Shown: positions 50,988 to 60,309, counted from the first letter of the stretch. The stretch is 64,000 nucleotides of DNA from Acrocarpospora phusangensis (GCF_016862995.1 NZ_BOOA01000038.1:22496-86495), one strand, 5' to 3'. The notes: generated by a model from the letters alone, not told the origin. Translations and numbers: made by a program.

Positions 50988-51827
50988 ATGTCACGGACTT
51001 GGCTGATCACTGGTGGTTCCCAGGGGCTGGGCAGGGCCCTGGTTCTTCAGGCTCTTGAGGACGGTGATCGAGTCGTCGTGACGTCCCGCAGGCCGGAGGC
51101 TCTGGCTGATCTGAAGGCGAAGTATCCGGAGCGGCTGGAGACCGTGGCGCTGGATGTCACGTCGCCGTCCGAGGCTCGGGGCGTGGTGGCGGCCGCAGTG
51201 GAGCGATTCGGCACCGTCGACGTCGTTGTGAACAACGCGGGTTACGCCACCAGCGGTTCGATCGAGGACTTCCCGGAGGACGAGTTCCGGGCGCAGGTCG
51301 AGGCGAACCTGTTCGGCGTGATCAACGTGACCCGGGCTGCCCTGCCCGTACTGCGTGGCCAGCGGTCCGGGCACATCGTGCAAATCTCGTCCATCGGCGG
51401 CCGGGTCGGCGGCACGCCCGGGCTCAGCGCCTACCAGACAGCAAAGTTCGGAGTCGAAGGCTTCTCCGAGGTGCTGGCGAACGAGGTGGCCCCGTTCGGC
51501 ATCAAGGTGATCATCGTGGAGCCGGGCGGTATCCGCACCGGCTGGGCCGCCGGCGCCGCGAAGCCGTCCGGACCCATCGCTCCTGACTATCAGCAGACGG
51601 TCGGCGCATGGCTGGAGCAGTTTGCGGCCTACAGCGGCAACGAGCCCGGCGACCCCGCCCGAATGGCCCGGGCCGTCATCGCCGCCGTGGACGCGCCCGA
51701 GCCCCCGCGCCGGCTCCTGCTCGGCAGCGACGCCCTGGAAATCGCTGTCAGCGCGGAAAAGGCTCGCCTGGCCGAGGCCGACACATGGGCCGAAGCGAGC
51801 CGCTCCACCGACCACCAGACCGCGTAA
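50988..51827 (+). CDS. Short-chain dehydrogenase/reductase (cassette passenger)
   Basis: 279 residues, classical SDR. TWLITGGSQGLGRALV nucleotide motif (TGxxxGxG), NNAGYA, the Ser of HIVQISSIGG, and the YxxxK of SAYQTAKFG. GAGGAG precedes the ATG. Reduces or oxidises a carbonyl/alcohol with NAD(P)(H). Controlled by the divergent TetR gene; followed directly by an aldehyde dehydrogenase remnant, hinting at an alcohol-to-acid oxidation pathway before decay. Confidence 0.9.
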   Translation: MSRTWLITGGSQGLGRALVLQALEDGDRVVVTSRRPEALADLKAKYPERLETVALDVTSPSEARGVVAAAVERFGTVDVVVNNAGYATSGSIEDFPEDEFRAQVEANLFGVINVTRAALPVLRGQRSGHIVQISSIGGRVGGTPGLSAYQTAKFGVEGFSEVLANEVAPFGIKVIIVEPGGIRTGWAAGAAKPSGPIAPDYQQTVGAWLEQFAAYSGNEPGDPARMARAVIAAVDAPEPPRRLLLGSDALEIAVSAEKARLAEADTWAEASRSTDHQTA

Positions 51828-51829
51828 CG

Positions 51830-52404
51830 ACCCTGCAGCTTCGCGTGCCGTCGGTCGCCTGCCCGACGGCACGCGGCCACGGGCCCGCCGACGTGGACGC
51901 GGCCGTTGCCGCGGCCCGCGAGGCCTTCGACCACGGCCTCTGGCCGCGCACCACGCCCGAGGAGCGGCAGGAGATCATCCGGCGCTACGACGCCCTGCGC
52001 ACCGCCCGCGCCGACGAGGTCGCCGCGGCAATCTCCGTCGAGAACGGCTCGGCCGGCTGGTTCACCAAGGTCGGCCAGCTCTTCCTGACCCGCCAGGTCA
52101 ACGCTTACCTCAAGGCGGCCGAGGAGTTCGGCTGGGAGGAGGTCATCGAACCCTCCGACCCGTCGGTGGCCTTCGACACCATCGTGCGGCGTGAGGCGAT
52201 CAGCGTGGTCGCCGCGGTCATCCCGTGGAACTCGCCGTTCTCCGCCGCCACCGCCAAGCTGATCCCGGCCCTGCTGGCCGGCAACACGGTTGTTTTGAAG
52301 GTCTCCCCGGAGAACTCCCTCAGCATGATGCTGCTGGCGGACCTGTGGCACGAGGCCGGGCTTCCCGCGGGCGTGCTCAGCATCCTTCCCGCCGACCGCG
52401 AGAC
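51830..52404 (+). pseudogene. Aldehyde dehydrogenase gene fragment
   Basis: In frame: ADVDAAVAAAREAFDHGLWPRTTPEERQEIIRRYDAL, ISVENGSAGWFTKVGQ, VIPWNSPFSAATAKLIPALLAGNTVVLKVSPENSLSMMLLADLWHEAGLPAGVLSILPADRET, which is the N-terminal NAD-binding half of an ALDH. The first ~40 native residues are missing or garbled, and the catalytic Cys domain is gone: at ~52404 the sequence changes abruptly to transposase 5' sequence on the other strand. Confidence 0.85.
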
Positions 52405-52589
52405 CGCGCCACGTAGGCGACCGCCTGCTCGGGGATCTCCGCACGGCCCGCCGGGAACCGGCCATGCACCGCATAGAAGCGCAGCAGCAGCGCGAACCCC
52501 AGCTTCGTCGCACCCCGCCGACCTGACAGCTGATCCAACTCCTCCCCGACCAGCGTCCAGTTCCCCACGAGCTCGTCCTCGTCCAGCAC
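52405..52589 (-). pseudogene. 5' end of the cassette's own Tn3-family tnpA (~61 codons)
   Basis: Minus strand: DEDELVGNWTLVGEELDQL, SGRRGATKLGFALLLRFYAV, HGRFPAGRAEIPEQAVAYVA, the N-terminal (DUF4158-like) start of actinobacterial Tn3 transposases. It begins ~150 bp inside the right inverted repeat, the normal Tn3 layout, and breaks off at the ALDH junction, so one deletion removed the rest of tnpA and the end of the ALDH gene together. Confidence 0.8.
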
Positions 52590-52735
52590 ACGCACCACGC
52601 GGCATCCGGCTCTCTCACAAAGCGGGCAGCCAAGCCGCCGCAAACCCCACGAATCCGGTCCAATACTGGCCGCGTACGATTACCGATGCCCGACGATCGG
52701 GAAAGATCCCTCACCGCCATCTGAGCATCGGCACT

Positions 52736-52790
52736 GAGCTGGGCGGACTCAATCGCGTGTATCTGGTTGCACGAGTCTTACCGACACCCC
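52736..52790 (-). repeat. Right terminal inverted repeat of the Tn3-type cassette
   Basis: Reads inward from 52790 as GGGGTGTCGG...GTCCGCCCAGCTC. Followed outside by the second GAGAA copy (52791-52795). Confidence 0.88.
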
Positions 52791-52795
52791 GAGAA

Positions 52796-52945
52796 GCGCT
52801 GTCGGTCGCCACCATCGGCTTGACCCCGCCGTCCAGGTTCAGCAGCGCGTCCAGGATGTGCAGGGAGTCGCGCGGGGTGCCAGGGACGACCATCTGACCG
52901 ATGCCCGCGACCTGGTCATTGACGGCGTTGAGCCAGCTATCGGCG
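52796..52945 (-). pseudogene. tnpA: Upstream fragment of the interrupted Tn3 transposase
   Basis: Minus strand: PGADSWLNAVNDQVAGIGQM, VVPGTPRDSLHILDALLNLDG, GVKPMVATDSAS. This Tn3 catalytic-core sequence continues, across the cassette, into HSDMVFG at 49800. Upstream of ~52945 the similarity ends, so the N-terminal ~60% of this older transposase is gone. Confidence 0.85.
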
Positions 52946-53051
52946 CCCGGAGTCGCTCAGGGATCTTCCGTCGAGCCCTCGCCGCCGGCCATGATCACCG
53001 GCTTAGCGTTAACCGCTGTATCGATGTTCCCCGAGGCCGTGATCCGCAGTG

Positions 53052-54191
53052 TCAATCAGAGGCATTCAGCCGAAGCTCGGCGGCCACCGCGCGTTCACGC
53101 AGCGACGCCGCCTCCGCCCTGGCCTCTTCCAAGGCGATCCGAAGATCGGCCGTCCGAGCCCGCTCGACCGCCAGTTCCGCCCCCACGGCATCCCACTCGG
53201 CCGCCCGCTCCCGTTCCCTGGCCTGGGCTGTGTCCCGCTCGGCCAGCGCGCTCGCCACCCGCTCAGTAGCCGCCGCCTCCGCCGTACGCGCCCGCTCCTG
53301 CCCTTCCCGCTCCGCCTGCTTCCTCCCCAGTACGGCCTCCGCCACCTCCGCGACCGCCCGCGCCCGTCCGGCCTCGGCCGCCTCCGCCCGGCTCACCGCC
53401 CGATCCCGCTCCCCCTCAGCCGCCTCCGCCCGCGCCACCGCCCGCACCATCCCCTGCTCAGCGGCGACCAGTTCCACCCGCGCCCGCTCCATCTCCTCCG
53501 CCGCCCGCGCCGCCTCCGCCATCGCCCGCTCGGCCCGCTCCCCCTCCTGTACGGCCAGAGCCTGCGCCTCCCGCACCTCACCCGCGGCCCGCTCCACCCC
53601 TTCGGCAAGCTCCGCGACCGCCCGATCCCGGCCGGCCTCGGCCCTGTCCGCCCGGCGCGCCGCCTCCTCGGCCGCCTGCCGCGACACCCGCTCGGTGGCC
53701 GCCGCCTCCCGCAACGCCGCCAGCGCCTGCTCCCGCGCGTTCTCCGCGTCCACGAACGCGCTGTCGCGCTCCGCGTTCGCCTCCGCGACCAGCCGTTGCG
53801 CCTCGGCGGCTTCCTCGCGGGCTGATTCGGTTGCTTCACGCGAGAGCCGTACCTGCTCGAAGGCCTGTTCCCGCTCACTGCGCGCGACCGCGACCCGGGT
53901 GTGCGCCTCAGCCTGGATCGCGCTCAGCTTCGCCTCGACCCCCGCCGGGCTCAGCTCATCGGCCAGCACCTGAGCCAATGGCGCGATCGCCGCCGCCAGC
54001 CCCTTCTCCATGCGCTCATACAGCTCTTCGGCCCTGGCCAGCGTCCCGTCCAGCCCCGGCGTGGCCCGCCGCATCTCCCGCTCCCGCTTGGCCACCGCCT
54101 GACAATCCCCCTCCGGACAGTACTCCTTCGGCCTCCCCCGCCCGTTCCGCTGCTCGATCGCCGTCCCACAGTGCTTACACGTCGTCACCAC
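53052..54191 (-). CDS. Zinc-finger plus long coiled-coil protein
   Basis: 379 residues. An N-terminal four-Cys cluster (CKHCGTAIEQ...EYCPEGDC) in the first 30 residues, then about 300 residues of Ala/Glu/Arg-rich heptads (repeated RAEAAEGERDRAVSRAEAAE) forming one long coiled coil. No membrane segment. It resembles plasmid- and element-borne KfrA-like or segregation-type coiled-coil proteins in build, not provably by sequence. It lies beside Tn3 debris, so an element-linked role in DNA organisation or stability is a fair guess. Function unknown. Confidence 0.75.
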   Translation of the reverse strand: MVTTCKHCGTAIEQRNGRGRPKEYCPEGDCQAVAKREREMRRATPGLDGTLARAEELYERMEKGLAAAIAPLAQVLADELSPAGVEAKLSAIQAEAHTRVAVARSEREQAFEQVRLSREATESAREEAAEAQRLVAEANAERDSAFVDAENAREQALAALREAAATERVSRQAAEEAARRADRAEAGRDRAVAELAEGVERAAGEVREAQALAVQEGERAERAMAEAARAAEEMERARVELVAAEQGMVRAVARAEAAEGERDRAVSRAEAAEAGRARAVAEVAEAVLGRKQAEREGQERARTAEAAATERVASALAERDTAQARERERAAEWDAVGAELAVERARTADLRIALEEARAEAASLRERAVAAELRLNASD

Positions 54192-54347
54192 AAGATCACC
54201 CTATCCGATTTTCCAGAAACAGAAAATCAAAAAAAGCGATCCGTTGCGTACAGACCTACTTGGGAGATCCCACATAATCCTCGTTATGAGGGATCTCTGA
54301 GATGCGGTCCTGCCAGCCCTGCGGGCGGTCGCCGACCAGGTGCCATC

Positions 54348-54417
54348 TGCCAGTTGATGTGAGGCACTGCCAGCGTTTCTGAGGCATCTCGCGGTTTCTG
54401 CCATATAAGTTGAGGCA
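54348..54417 (+). repeat. Three direct 19-bp repeats, TGCCA-N7-TGAGGCA
   Basis: Copies at 54348-54366, 54368-54386 and 54399-54417, spaced 20 and 31 bp start to start. Each is an imperfect palindrome, so each could bind a dimer. An inverted fourth copy lies at 55503-55521, beyond the RmlD-like gene. The rest of 54192-54647 shows no gene. Confidence 0.75.
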
Positions 54418-54647
54418 CCTTTATGGTTGGTGCTTCGGCGAGAGCAGGTGGCGGTGCACGCTGCGAGGGCGGCGTCCTCGGCGAGACCCGACGACGGGTT
54501 CGAGGTGCGGCACCAACCACCCGAACACTATGAATACGTCACGGGAATTCCGCATCCGAGGGGAGGGCGCCGAAGCACCCGCGACGATGCGTCGAGGATC
54601 AACAAGCTGGGCCGACGAGACAGTCTGCACAACTCCTGGACGCTGAC

Positions 54648-55489
54648 ATGACGGCATTGGATCTTCTCGTGATCGGTGGCAGCGGCCTTCTCGGCCGGGA
54701 AGTCACGCAGCAAGCACGGCGCGCGGGCGCCCGAGTCTTGGCAACGTTTCACCGCAACGAATCGGCTCTCCCCGCGATTGACTGGCGGCCACTCGACATC
54801 AGGCACCGCGACAACGTCACGGCGCTGGTCCAGCAGTCCCAACCCGCCGTGATCATCAACGCCGCGTATCAACAAGCCGACTGGGCGACCACCGCAGACG
54901 GCGCGACGCACGTCGCCGCGGCGGCAGCGGCGGTCGGAGCACGTCTGGTGCACGTGTCCAGCGACGCGGTGTTCTCCGGCCTGGCGGACCGCTACGACGA
55001 GACGTGCCCGCCTGATCCCACAACGCCCTATGGCGCCGCCAAGGCCGCAGCCGAGACCGCGATCAAGGGACTCGATCCTGGTGCCATCATCGCCAGGACC
55101 TCACTCATCATTGGAAACGGGAACTCTCAGCACGAGGCATTCGTGCACTCGCTCGCGTCCGGCACCACGGCCGGTGTCCTGTTCACCGACGACGTGCGAT
55201 GCCCGATACACGTCACCGACCTCGCATCGGCGCTGCTGGAACTCGCCTGTTCCCCGCATTCCGGAATCCACCACATCGCCGGCACCGACGCTCTCACCCG
55301 TCACGAACTTGGAGTACTCATCGCCCGCCGCGACGGCCTCGACGCAGCCGACCTCCCCACCGGCCTCCGAGCCCGGACCGGCACACCAGGCCCCTCCAAG
55401 TACGCCTGGACTGCACCATGACCCAGTCGCGGCTGAACACCCGACTCCGAGGCGCACGCGAGTTCCTCACCACCACGCTCGATCACTGA
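54648..55489 (+). pseudogene. RmlD-like NAD-dependent sugar reductase gene with 3' frameshift
   Basis: Residues 1-~247: LDLLVIGGSGLLGREVTQQA (Rossmann), IINAAYQQADW, VHVSSDAVFSG, YGAAKAAAET (YxxxK), as in dTDP-4-dehydrorhamnose reductases. The frame then runs to an early stop at 55421. The conserved tail (LQVRLDCTMTQSRLNTRLRGAREFL) continues one frame over to 55489, so one base near 55389 is missing. A short tail loss may be tolerated, or it may be a sequencing error. Confidence 0.75.
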
Positions 55490-55502
55490 GGAAATCGCGA
55501 CT

Positions 55503-55521
55503 TGCCTCAACTTGAGTGGCA
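55503..55521 (-). repeat. Fourth 19-bp repeat, inverted
   Basis: The reverse complement reads TGCCACTCAAGTTGAGGCA, the same TGCCA-N7-TGAGGCA pattern and closest to the third left copy. It lies 14 bp after the end of the RmlD-like reading frame. Confidence 0.7.
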
Positions 55522-55613
55522 GAAGTCAGACAGCAGACTCTGCCACTGAATTCGTCAGATCACCACGACCCATAGACGGATCGTCATCGATCGGGCGCAA
55601 TCTGTCAGGAGAT

Positions 55614-55960
55614 CTAAGAAACAGCTCCTAGCCGAACCGACCAGGCGGCCTCCAGGCGCAACACCGCCTCCCGGACCTCCGCGCGGGTAGAGGGACGACC
55701 CGGGCGTTTGGACGGGTAGGTCCCCCAGCGCGTCACCAGGGCACGGTGCCAGCGCAGCAACGTCGCGGGGGTGACGAAGAAGACCTCCGACGATGAGCGG
55801 GGAAGCAGCCGCGACGGGGCCGCGAGCACGACCCGATCTCCAGGCTGAAGCTCGGGCCGGCTCACCTGACGACGCAGCACGGCGACCTGATGGCCAAGCA
55901 CCACGATCTCGATCGCCTTGGCCCGATCACCCGGGCGATGACACTGACAGGAAGATTGCT
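55614..55960 (-). pseudogene. IS3/IS481-like transposase N-terminal fragment
   Basis: Minus strand: [71 protein letters not shown]. This is the helix-turn-helix start common to integrase-type transposases (LRHQLAVLRRQ...TPATLLRWHR...GRPP...). The catalytic DDE part is missing, and the upstream bases (SNLPVSVIARVIG) are in another frame. Confidence 0.65.
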
Positions 55961-56013
55961 TCCTGGATCATCGGTGATCGTTTCCCAGGCGGAGCGACCG
56001 CCCAAGTGTGGGT

Positions 56014-56652
56014 TCAGCGCGTGGCGTCGGGCATGCGCACCGTGGCGTAGGGGTGGGGTTCGTCGAACCATCCGCTGGTCAGCCTGGCTCCTGTGGTCTG
56101 ATCGATGACCGCGAGCCAGGCCGCCTTCCAGTCGTAGTCGTCGCCGCGATCATCATCTTCCATGAAGAAGTCGGTCATCGCTGCCAGTTCAGGCCATCGG
56201 CTGATTCCCGGATGGTCGTCCGGATGCCCGGGGAAGAGCCCGTCGACGGCCAGGATGACCTTGCCTCCGGCCGCGAAGCTCAGCCGGTTGTGGGCGTTGA
56301 CGTTCCACCAGGCGCTGTAGACCCGGGCGTCCTGGCTGAGCCGCCGGAGCACGGCGGGGACGGACCCGAGGAAGTCGAGCTCGAACAGGGTGGTGGCCGA
56401 TCCGGACCAGTCGATGATCACGGGAGATTCGTCGCTGGCGAAAGGCCCAATGGCGCTGACCGGGGCCGGCTCGTGGAGTTGGTGTGGGGCGTCTCCGCTG
56501 AGGCGGGCGGCGACCTCCTCCAGGGTGAGTGTTCGCCCGTTGTCGGGGACGACCACGGTCCAGCACACGGCCACGCCCAGCCAGCGCTGGCTGCGGCGGA
56601 GTTGCCGGTAGTAGTCGTGCAGGTCGGCACTGGACAGCTGTCCGGTGGTCAC
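56014..56652 (-). CDS. DUF6461-like protein
   Basis: 212 residues. LGVAVCWTVVVPDNGRTLTLEEVAARLSGD, then SAWWNVNAHNRLSFAAGGKVILAVDGLFPGHP fit DUF6461, a family of unknown function common in actinomycetes and often found beside toxins, immunity and element genes. GTG start after AAAGGA. No signal or membrane segment. Confidence 0.65.
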   Translation of the reverse strand: MTTGQLSSADLHDYYRQLRRSQRWLGVAVCWTVVVPDNGRTLTLEEVAARLSGDAPHQLHEPAPVSAIGPFASDESPVIIDWSGSATTLFELDFLGSVPAVLRRLSQDARVYSAWWNVNAHNRLSFAAGGKVILAVDGLFPGHPDDHPGISRWPELAAMTDFFMEDDDRGDDYDWKAAWLAVIDQTTGARLTSGWFDEPHPYATVRMPDATR

Positions 56653-57092
56653 GGGCGAGTCCTTTCGGTCAGCCGGTCGGCGGCGGGCAGATCTCCGAGA
56701 TCTTTCTCCTCGTCGGCGAGTTGCCCAAATACATCCGGTTCGGTGAGCGGCCGCGCGGCCTCGAAGGCGGCGCCCGGTGAGGCGGAATGGCCGCAAAGGC
56801 CCTCGATCAGTGCTCACGCATCGGGATCTGGCATGCGTCGAACAGTATTCGAAATCGTCCGGTCGGTGTGCGCTATCCCTGTCCTGGCCGCCGTCCTGCT
56901 GATCTCGGCGGTCAAGCTGGCCACGAGGGCGGGCGAGGATGGCCAACGTCGCGGCTGGGCAGGACTCGTTACGCGCCGGCCTCTCCTGGACGCACCGCTG
57001 GCAGGAGCAGATGCTGTACCGAGCCGCATCGCGGTGGCGTACTTGACCATCTGGTCGTACCGGGCGGTCAGTGTCGGCTTGTGAGCAGATGC
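56653..57092. other. 440-bp gap without a recognised gene
   Basis: No frame here has convincing homology or a good ribosome site. At its right edge a perfect GTGAGC-AGAT-GCTCAC hairpin (57081-57096) overlaps the stop of the DUF6493 gene and may end its transcription. Confidence 0.5.
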
Positions 57093-59714
57093 TCACCTCA
57101 GGATCACCTCGTGCAGGCGTCGTGCCTGGTGGAGTAGCTGGCTTGAGCCCTTGTGCGCGGCCAACTCCCCCAGTCCCGGTATCTCGCCGCTCGCCCCGGC
57201 CAGTTCCGCCGCCCGCACGGCGACCTTGAGCAGCTCGCCAAGCCCGGCTCTCGCCTTCTCACCGGGCCCGGGCAGCAGCAGCGGGATCGCCTCCGCCAGA
57301 GCTGACCACACCTCGGCGTGCGCCCCGGCCGAGGTGACCTCGTCGAGTACGCCGGTGACGCGGTTGAGCTTGACCTGATCGCCTCGGACCAGATGGCCGA
57401 CGGCCCGCCCGAGGTCGGCCGCCGGCAGGTCGGCGTACGCGGCCAAGGTGATGATCGCGTCGGCGGCGAACGCCCGCTGGGCGGGGCGCGGATGTCCCAT
57501 GCCGATGACGATCGTGCTCGCGGTCGCGAGGCCCGCGGGGCCGCCGGCGTGCGCCAGGGCGGCCACGACCTCAACCTGGCCGTCGGTGCTGTCCATGGCC
57601 CACGGCAGGCACGCGAGGACGTGGGCGGCGACGGCCTCACGGTGGGACGGCATGGCGGGCGGCCACCACACCATGTGCCGGGAGAAGAGGGGATAGTCGG
57701 GCTTGGGGTTCAAGGTCCAGAGTTCGGCGAGCTGTCCGGAGACCCCCTCGGGCGGCGTGAGGCTGGCATGGGCCTCCTGCCGCGACTCCCGGTAGGGCTC
57801 CGGGCGGTCGAACGTCAGAAGTTCCCACGTCACGACAGGTTCGGGCAGCCCGCCGTCGCGCAGGCAGGCGGCCAGCCGCCGCCCCGCCCGCGATGGCAGT
57901 TTCTCCGCCCGCACCACCAGCCCCGGATCGAAGTGGCGCGGCAACCGCAGCAGCGCCTGCAGGAAGTCGGCCTCCAGGGGCTCGGTGTCGCCCAGGTCCT
58001 CCATGCGCGCGACCAGGGTGTCGGTGTCGACGTGCCCGGTGGGCGAGGTCGGCGTGGCCAGCAGCACGGGGATCGACTCGCCCCGTTCGAACAGGGACAT
58101 GACCTCGCGGAAGCGCCGCTGGACGAATCGCTGCAGGGTGGGTTCGGAGCTGGGCCAGTGGCTGCTCCCGTGCAGCGTCGTGGTCAGAACGCGACTGTCG
58201 GCGGGCGAGACGACGGCCAGCACGCAACGCGCCAGCAGGAACCGGATTTCCTCGTCGAAGCCGGAAATGCCATACGCGTAGGTGCGCGCGTCGAACGGAT
58301 GCCGCCAGTTCGTCTGCCACCACGATTGCAGCCCCGCCACGACGGCGTCGCGGTCCTGGTGGGTCAGCCTGACCAGAGCGGCGAGGATACGTTCACACTG
58401 CGCTGGCACCTCCGGCCAGCGCGGTCGGGCCAGCTCGGCGGCCAGTTCCTCGACCGAGGCCAAGGGCGGGGCCATGGCGGGCAGCGGCGTGACAGTCAGC
58501 GTGGCGGCGGCCTCCGGCTGGATCTCCTGCACCGCGCCGAAGGCGCTGGCGACCCGTTCACGCAGGTCGCCGGGCAGTCCGGCGGCCGCCTCCCGGATCG
58601 TCTCCCGGTCGGGCTCAGCGGTGTGCGGGGCGAGCTTGATCGCGACACGCACCGCACGTTCGCGCAGGCCAGGCGTGTCCACGCCGAAGACGGGCGCGAG
58701 CGCGGCCACCGCGGGAGCGCCCCTTGACGGTGACGCGGCGGCGATCCACTTCACCGCGACCGCCACGTACTTCTTCTCCGGCCGGTACGCCAGCGCCTGC
58801 ACCGCCTCCGCGAAGAGCTCCCCAGTCAGCGCCGACTCCGCCCTTCCCAGCTCCTCCACCGCGAGCTGCACGACCGGCGAGGACCCCGACGGCAGCATCC
58901 GTACGAAGTCGGCCACCGGGATCTCGGTCACCTCCGGCTCCAGCCGCCGCCACAGCGCGACGAACGGAGCCGCCTCGGCCGCGTCGACCCCGGCCAGGAA
59001 CCGGCTCACGCATCCGTCGAGCAGCGCCTGACGCGGCACGCGGCCCGTCCCGGCCATCTCGACCAGCTGCCCGATGATGGTGTCGTCCTGTCGCCACTGC
59101 TGGTTCCAGGTCAGCCCGTCCGCCACGCCCTGAGCCTGGAACAGGCGTGGCAGCATGTGATCGAGCAGCCGATCGTCGGCGAGCACCGGGTTCAGGTACA
59201 TCCTCAGCCGCTCGGCCTGACGCAACACCCACCCGGACACGAACGCGTCGTTCTCCGGCGGCTCCGCGCCCGTCTCGATCACCAGCGCCGCCGCCAGATC
59301 CCAGTTCTCCAGCGCCTGTACGCGTCGCCACGCCGAACCCGTGGTCGGCCGCAGCCGCCGCACCAGGCGTTGGGCCAGGTCACGCCGCCACGCCTCCGGC
59401 CGCTCGCCCAGCACGGCCATGACGCGCGCGGCGTCGGCCTCCGGCTCCACCGGTCGCAGCTCACGCCGGTTGAGCCAGCTCGCCACCTGCCCGGCCCCGC
59501 CCAGGCAGACCGCTCCGGCCAGCCGGTACAGGGGTGCCAGCTCGTGCACCCTCCACTCGGCCTCGAACCCGGAACGCCGACGTTCCCCCAGGTGGACGGG
59601 CAGATATCGGGCAACCTCCCGCTTGTCGTCGTCACCGAGACCGTTCAGGTATGCGACGAGGTTCACGACCGAGCCTGCCTCGATACGGTCGAGCAGCTCC
59701 TGGACGACGTTCAT
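57093..59714 (-). CDS. Large helical-repeat protein, DUF6493-like
   Basis: 873 residues, mostly alpha-helical with many paired helices that look like HEAT/TPR-style repeats (VAVKWIAAASPSRGAPAVAALAPVFG, FAADAIITLAAYADLPAADLGRAVGHL). Length and motifs (FGVDTPGLRERAVRVA, LLFSRHMVWWPPAMPSHREAV-like stretch) fit DUF6493 proteins, which elsewhere occur with SWIM zinc-finger, MoxR-type ATPase and von Willebrand proteins. None of those genes is in view. No signal or membrane segment. Function unknown. Confidence 0.65.
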   Translation of the reverse strand: MNVVQELLDRIEAGSVVNLVAYLNGLGDDDKREVARYLPVHLGERRRSGFEAEWRVHELAPLYRLAGAVCLGGAGQVASWLNRRELRPVEPEADAARVMAVLGERPEAWRRDLAQRLVRRLRPTTGSAWRRVQALENWDLAAALVIETGAEPPENDAFVSGWVLRQAERLRMYLNPVLADDRLLDHMLPRLFQAQGVADGLTWNQQWRQDDTIIGQLVEMAGTGRVPRQALLDGCVSRFLAGVDAAEAAPFVALWRRLEPEVTEIPVADFVRMLPSGSSPVVQLAVEELGRAESALTGELFAEAVQALAYRPEKKYVAVAVKWIAAASPSRGAPAVAALAPVFGVDTPGLRERAVRVAIKLAPHTAEPDRETIREAAAGLPGDLRERVASAFGAVQEIQPEAAATLTVTPLPAMAPPLASVEELAAELARPRWPEVPAQCERILAALVRLTHQDRDAVVAGLQSWWQTNWRHPFDARTYAYGISGFDEEIRFLLARCVLAVVSPADSRVLTTTLHGSSHWPSSEPTLQRFVQRRFREVMSLFERGESIPVLLATPTSPTGHVDTDTLVARMEDLGDTEPLEADFLQALLRLPRHFDPGLVVRAEKLPSRAGRRLAACLRDGGLPEPVVTWELLTFDRPEPYRESRQEAHASLTPPEGVSGQLAELWTLNPKPDYPLFSRHMVWWPPAMPSHREAVAAHVLACLPWAMDSTDGQVEVVAALAHAGGPAGLATASTIVIGMGHPRPAQRAFAADAIITLAAYADLPAADLGRAVGHLVRGDQVKLNRVTGVLDEVTSAGAHAEVWSALAEAIPLLLPGPGEKARAGLGELLKVAVRAAELAGASGEIPGLGELAAHKGSSQLLHQARRLHEVILR

Positions 59715-60025
59715 GCGGGTGCCTCACATGACATGGTGTCGATCATGGGCCGCAGCCTATTGACTCGCACCGACAATCAGGCATTGCCGCAGAGTGGCGG
59801 ATCGCATTCGTTTCTGCCAATCGCACACCGTCACCGCTGCCGCCGACCCGAGTGGGGGCCTATTCGGCGGAACCGGCAGGTCATGGCTTCCTGACGGCTG
59901 ACCGGGTGGTCAAACGCTTGAGAGCCTGCCAGGCACGTCAGGCAAGTAGACCCAGAGTGTGGTGGGCTGGCGCGAAGGCATTCGAGCGTGTGGAGAGGCG
60001 ATCGATCGGCGATGGGCTGTTGCGA

Positions 60026-60085
60026 TCAGGCGCCCTCGCGCACGATCTCGTCGATCAGCGAGGGATCCGCCGCGCCGCTCCCACT
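60026..60085 (-). pseudogene. Second IS256-like transposase N-terminal fragment
   Basis: Minus strand reads DPSLIDEIVREGA and then TGA. This is the start motif of IS256-type transposases, cut after 13 residues of homology. A related fragment is at 1790-1885. The remainder of the 59715-60371 gap shows no gene. Confidence 0.4.
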
Positions 60086-60309
60086 CACGTACCGGAGTGG
60101 GGCTTCGACCACCCACGCTGCCTCGTCCGCTGATCTTTCTGTTGGGACCTCTTATCGGGCGAGTTCCCGGCGAGCCCGATCACGCACGCGGTGGCCCCGG
60201 ATGTGCGGGTTGAGGCGTCCGTAAATGTACTCAACGTAAGTGCCGAAACGTGCGGGATTGGCACTGAAAGCAACTCTTGCTCCACCTGCCCCGGGGTGTT
60301 AGCTTACAA

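Larger units (their letters stand above)
49806..52790. mobile_element. Non-autonomous Tn3-type cassette (mobile-insertion-cassette-like), 2,985 bp, inserted in tnpA
   Basis: Both ends start GGGG(T/C)GTCGGTAAGACTCG and are inverted repeats matching at 51 of the first 55 bases. The 5 bp outside each end are GAGAA (49801-49805 and 52791-52795), a direct target duplication of the length Tn3 elements make. Removing the cassette and one GAGAA rejoins the interrupted transposase in frame as MVATDSASHSDMVFG. Inside: a WD40 scrap, TetR, an SDR, an ALDH fragment and the first ~61 codons of the cassette's own tnpA. No functional transposase, so mobility needs help in trans. Confidence 0.88.

Noticed and set aside
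56787..57137. Possible gene in the 56653-57092 gap
   Set aside because: Low-complexity translation in all frames with no motif or ribosome site.
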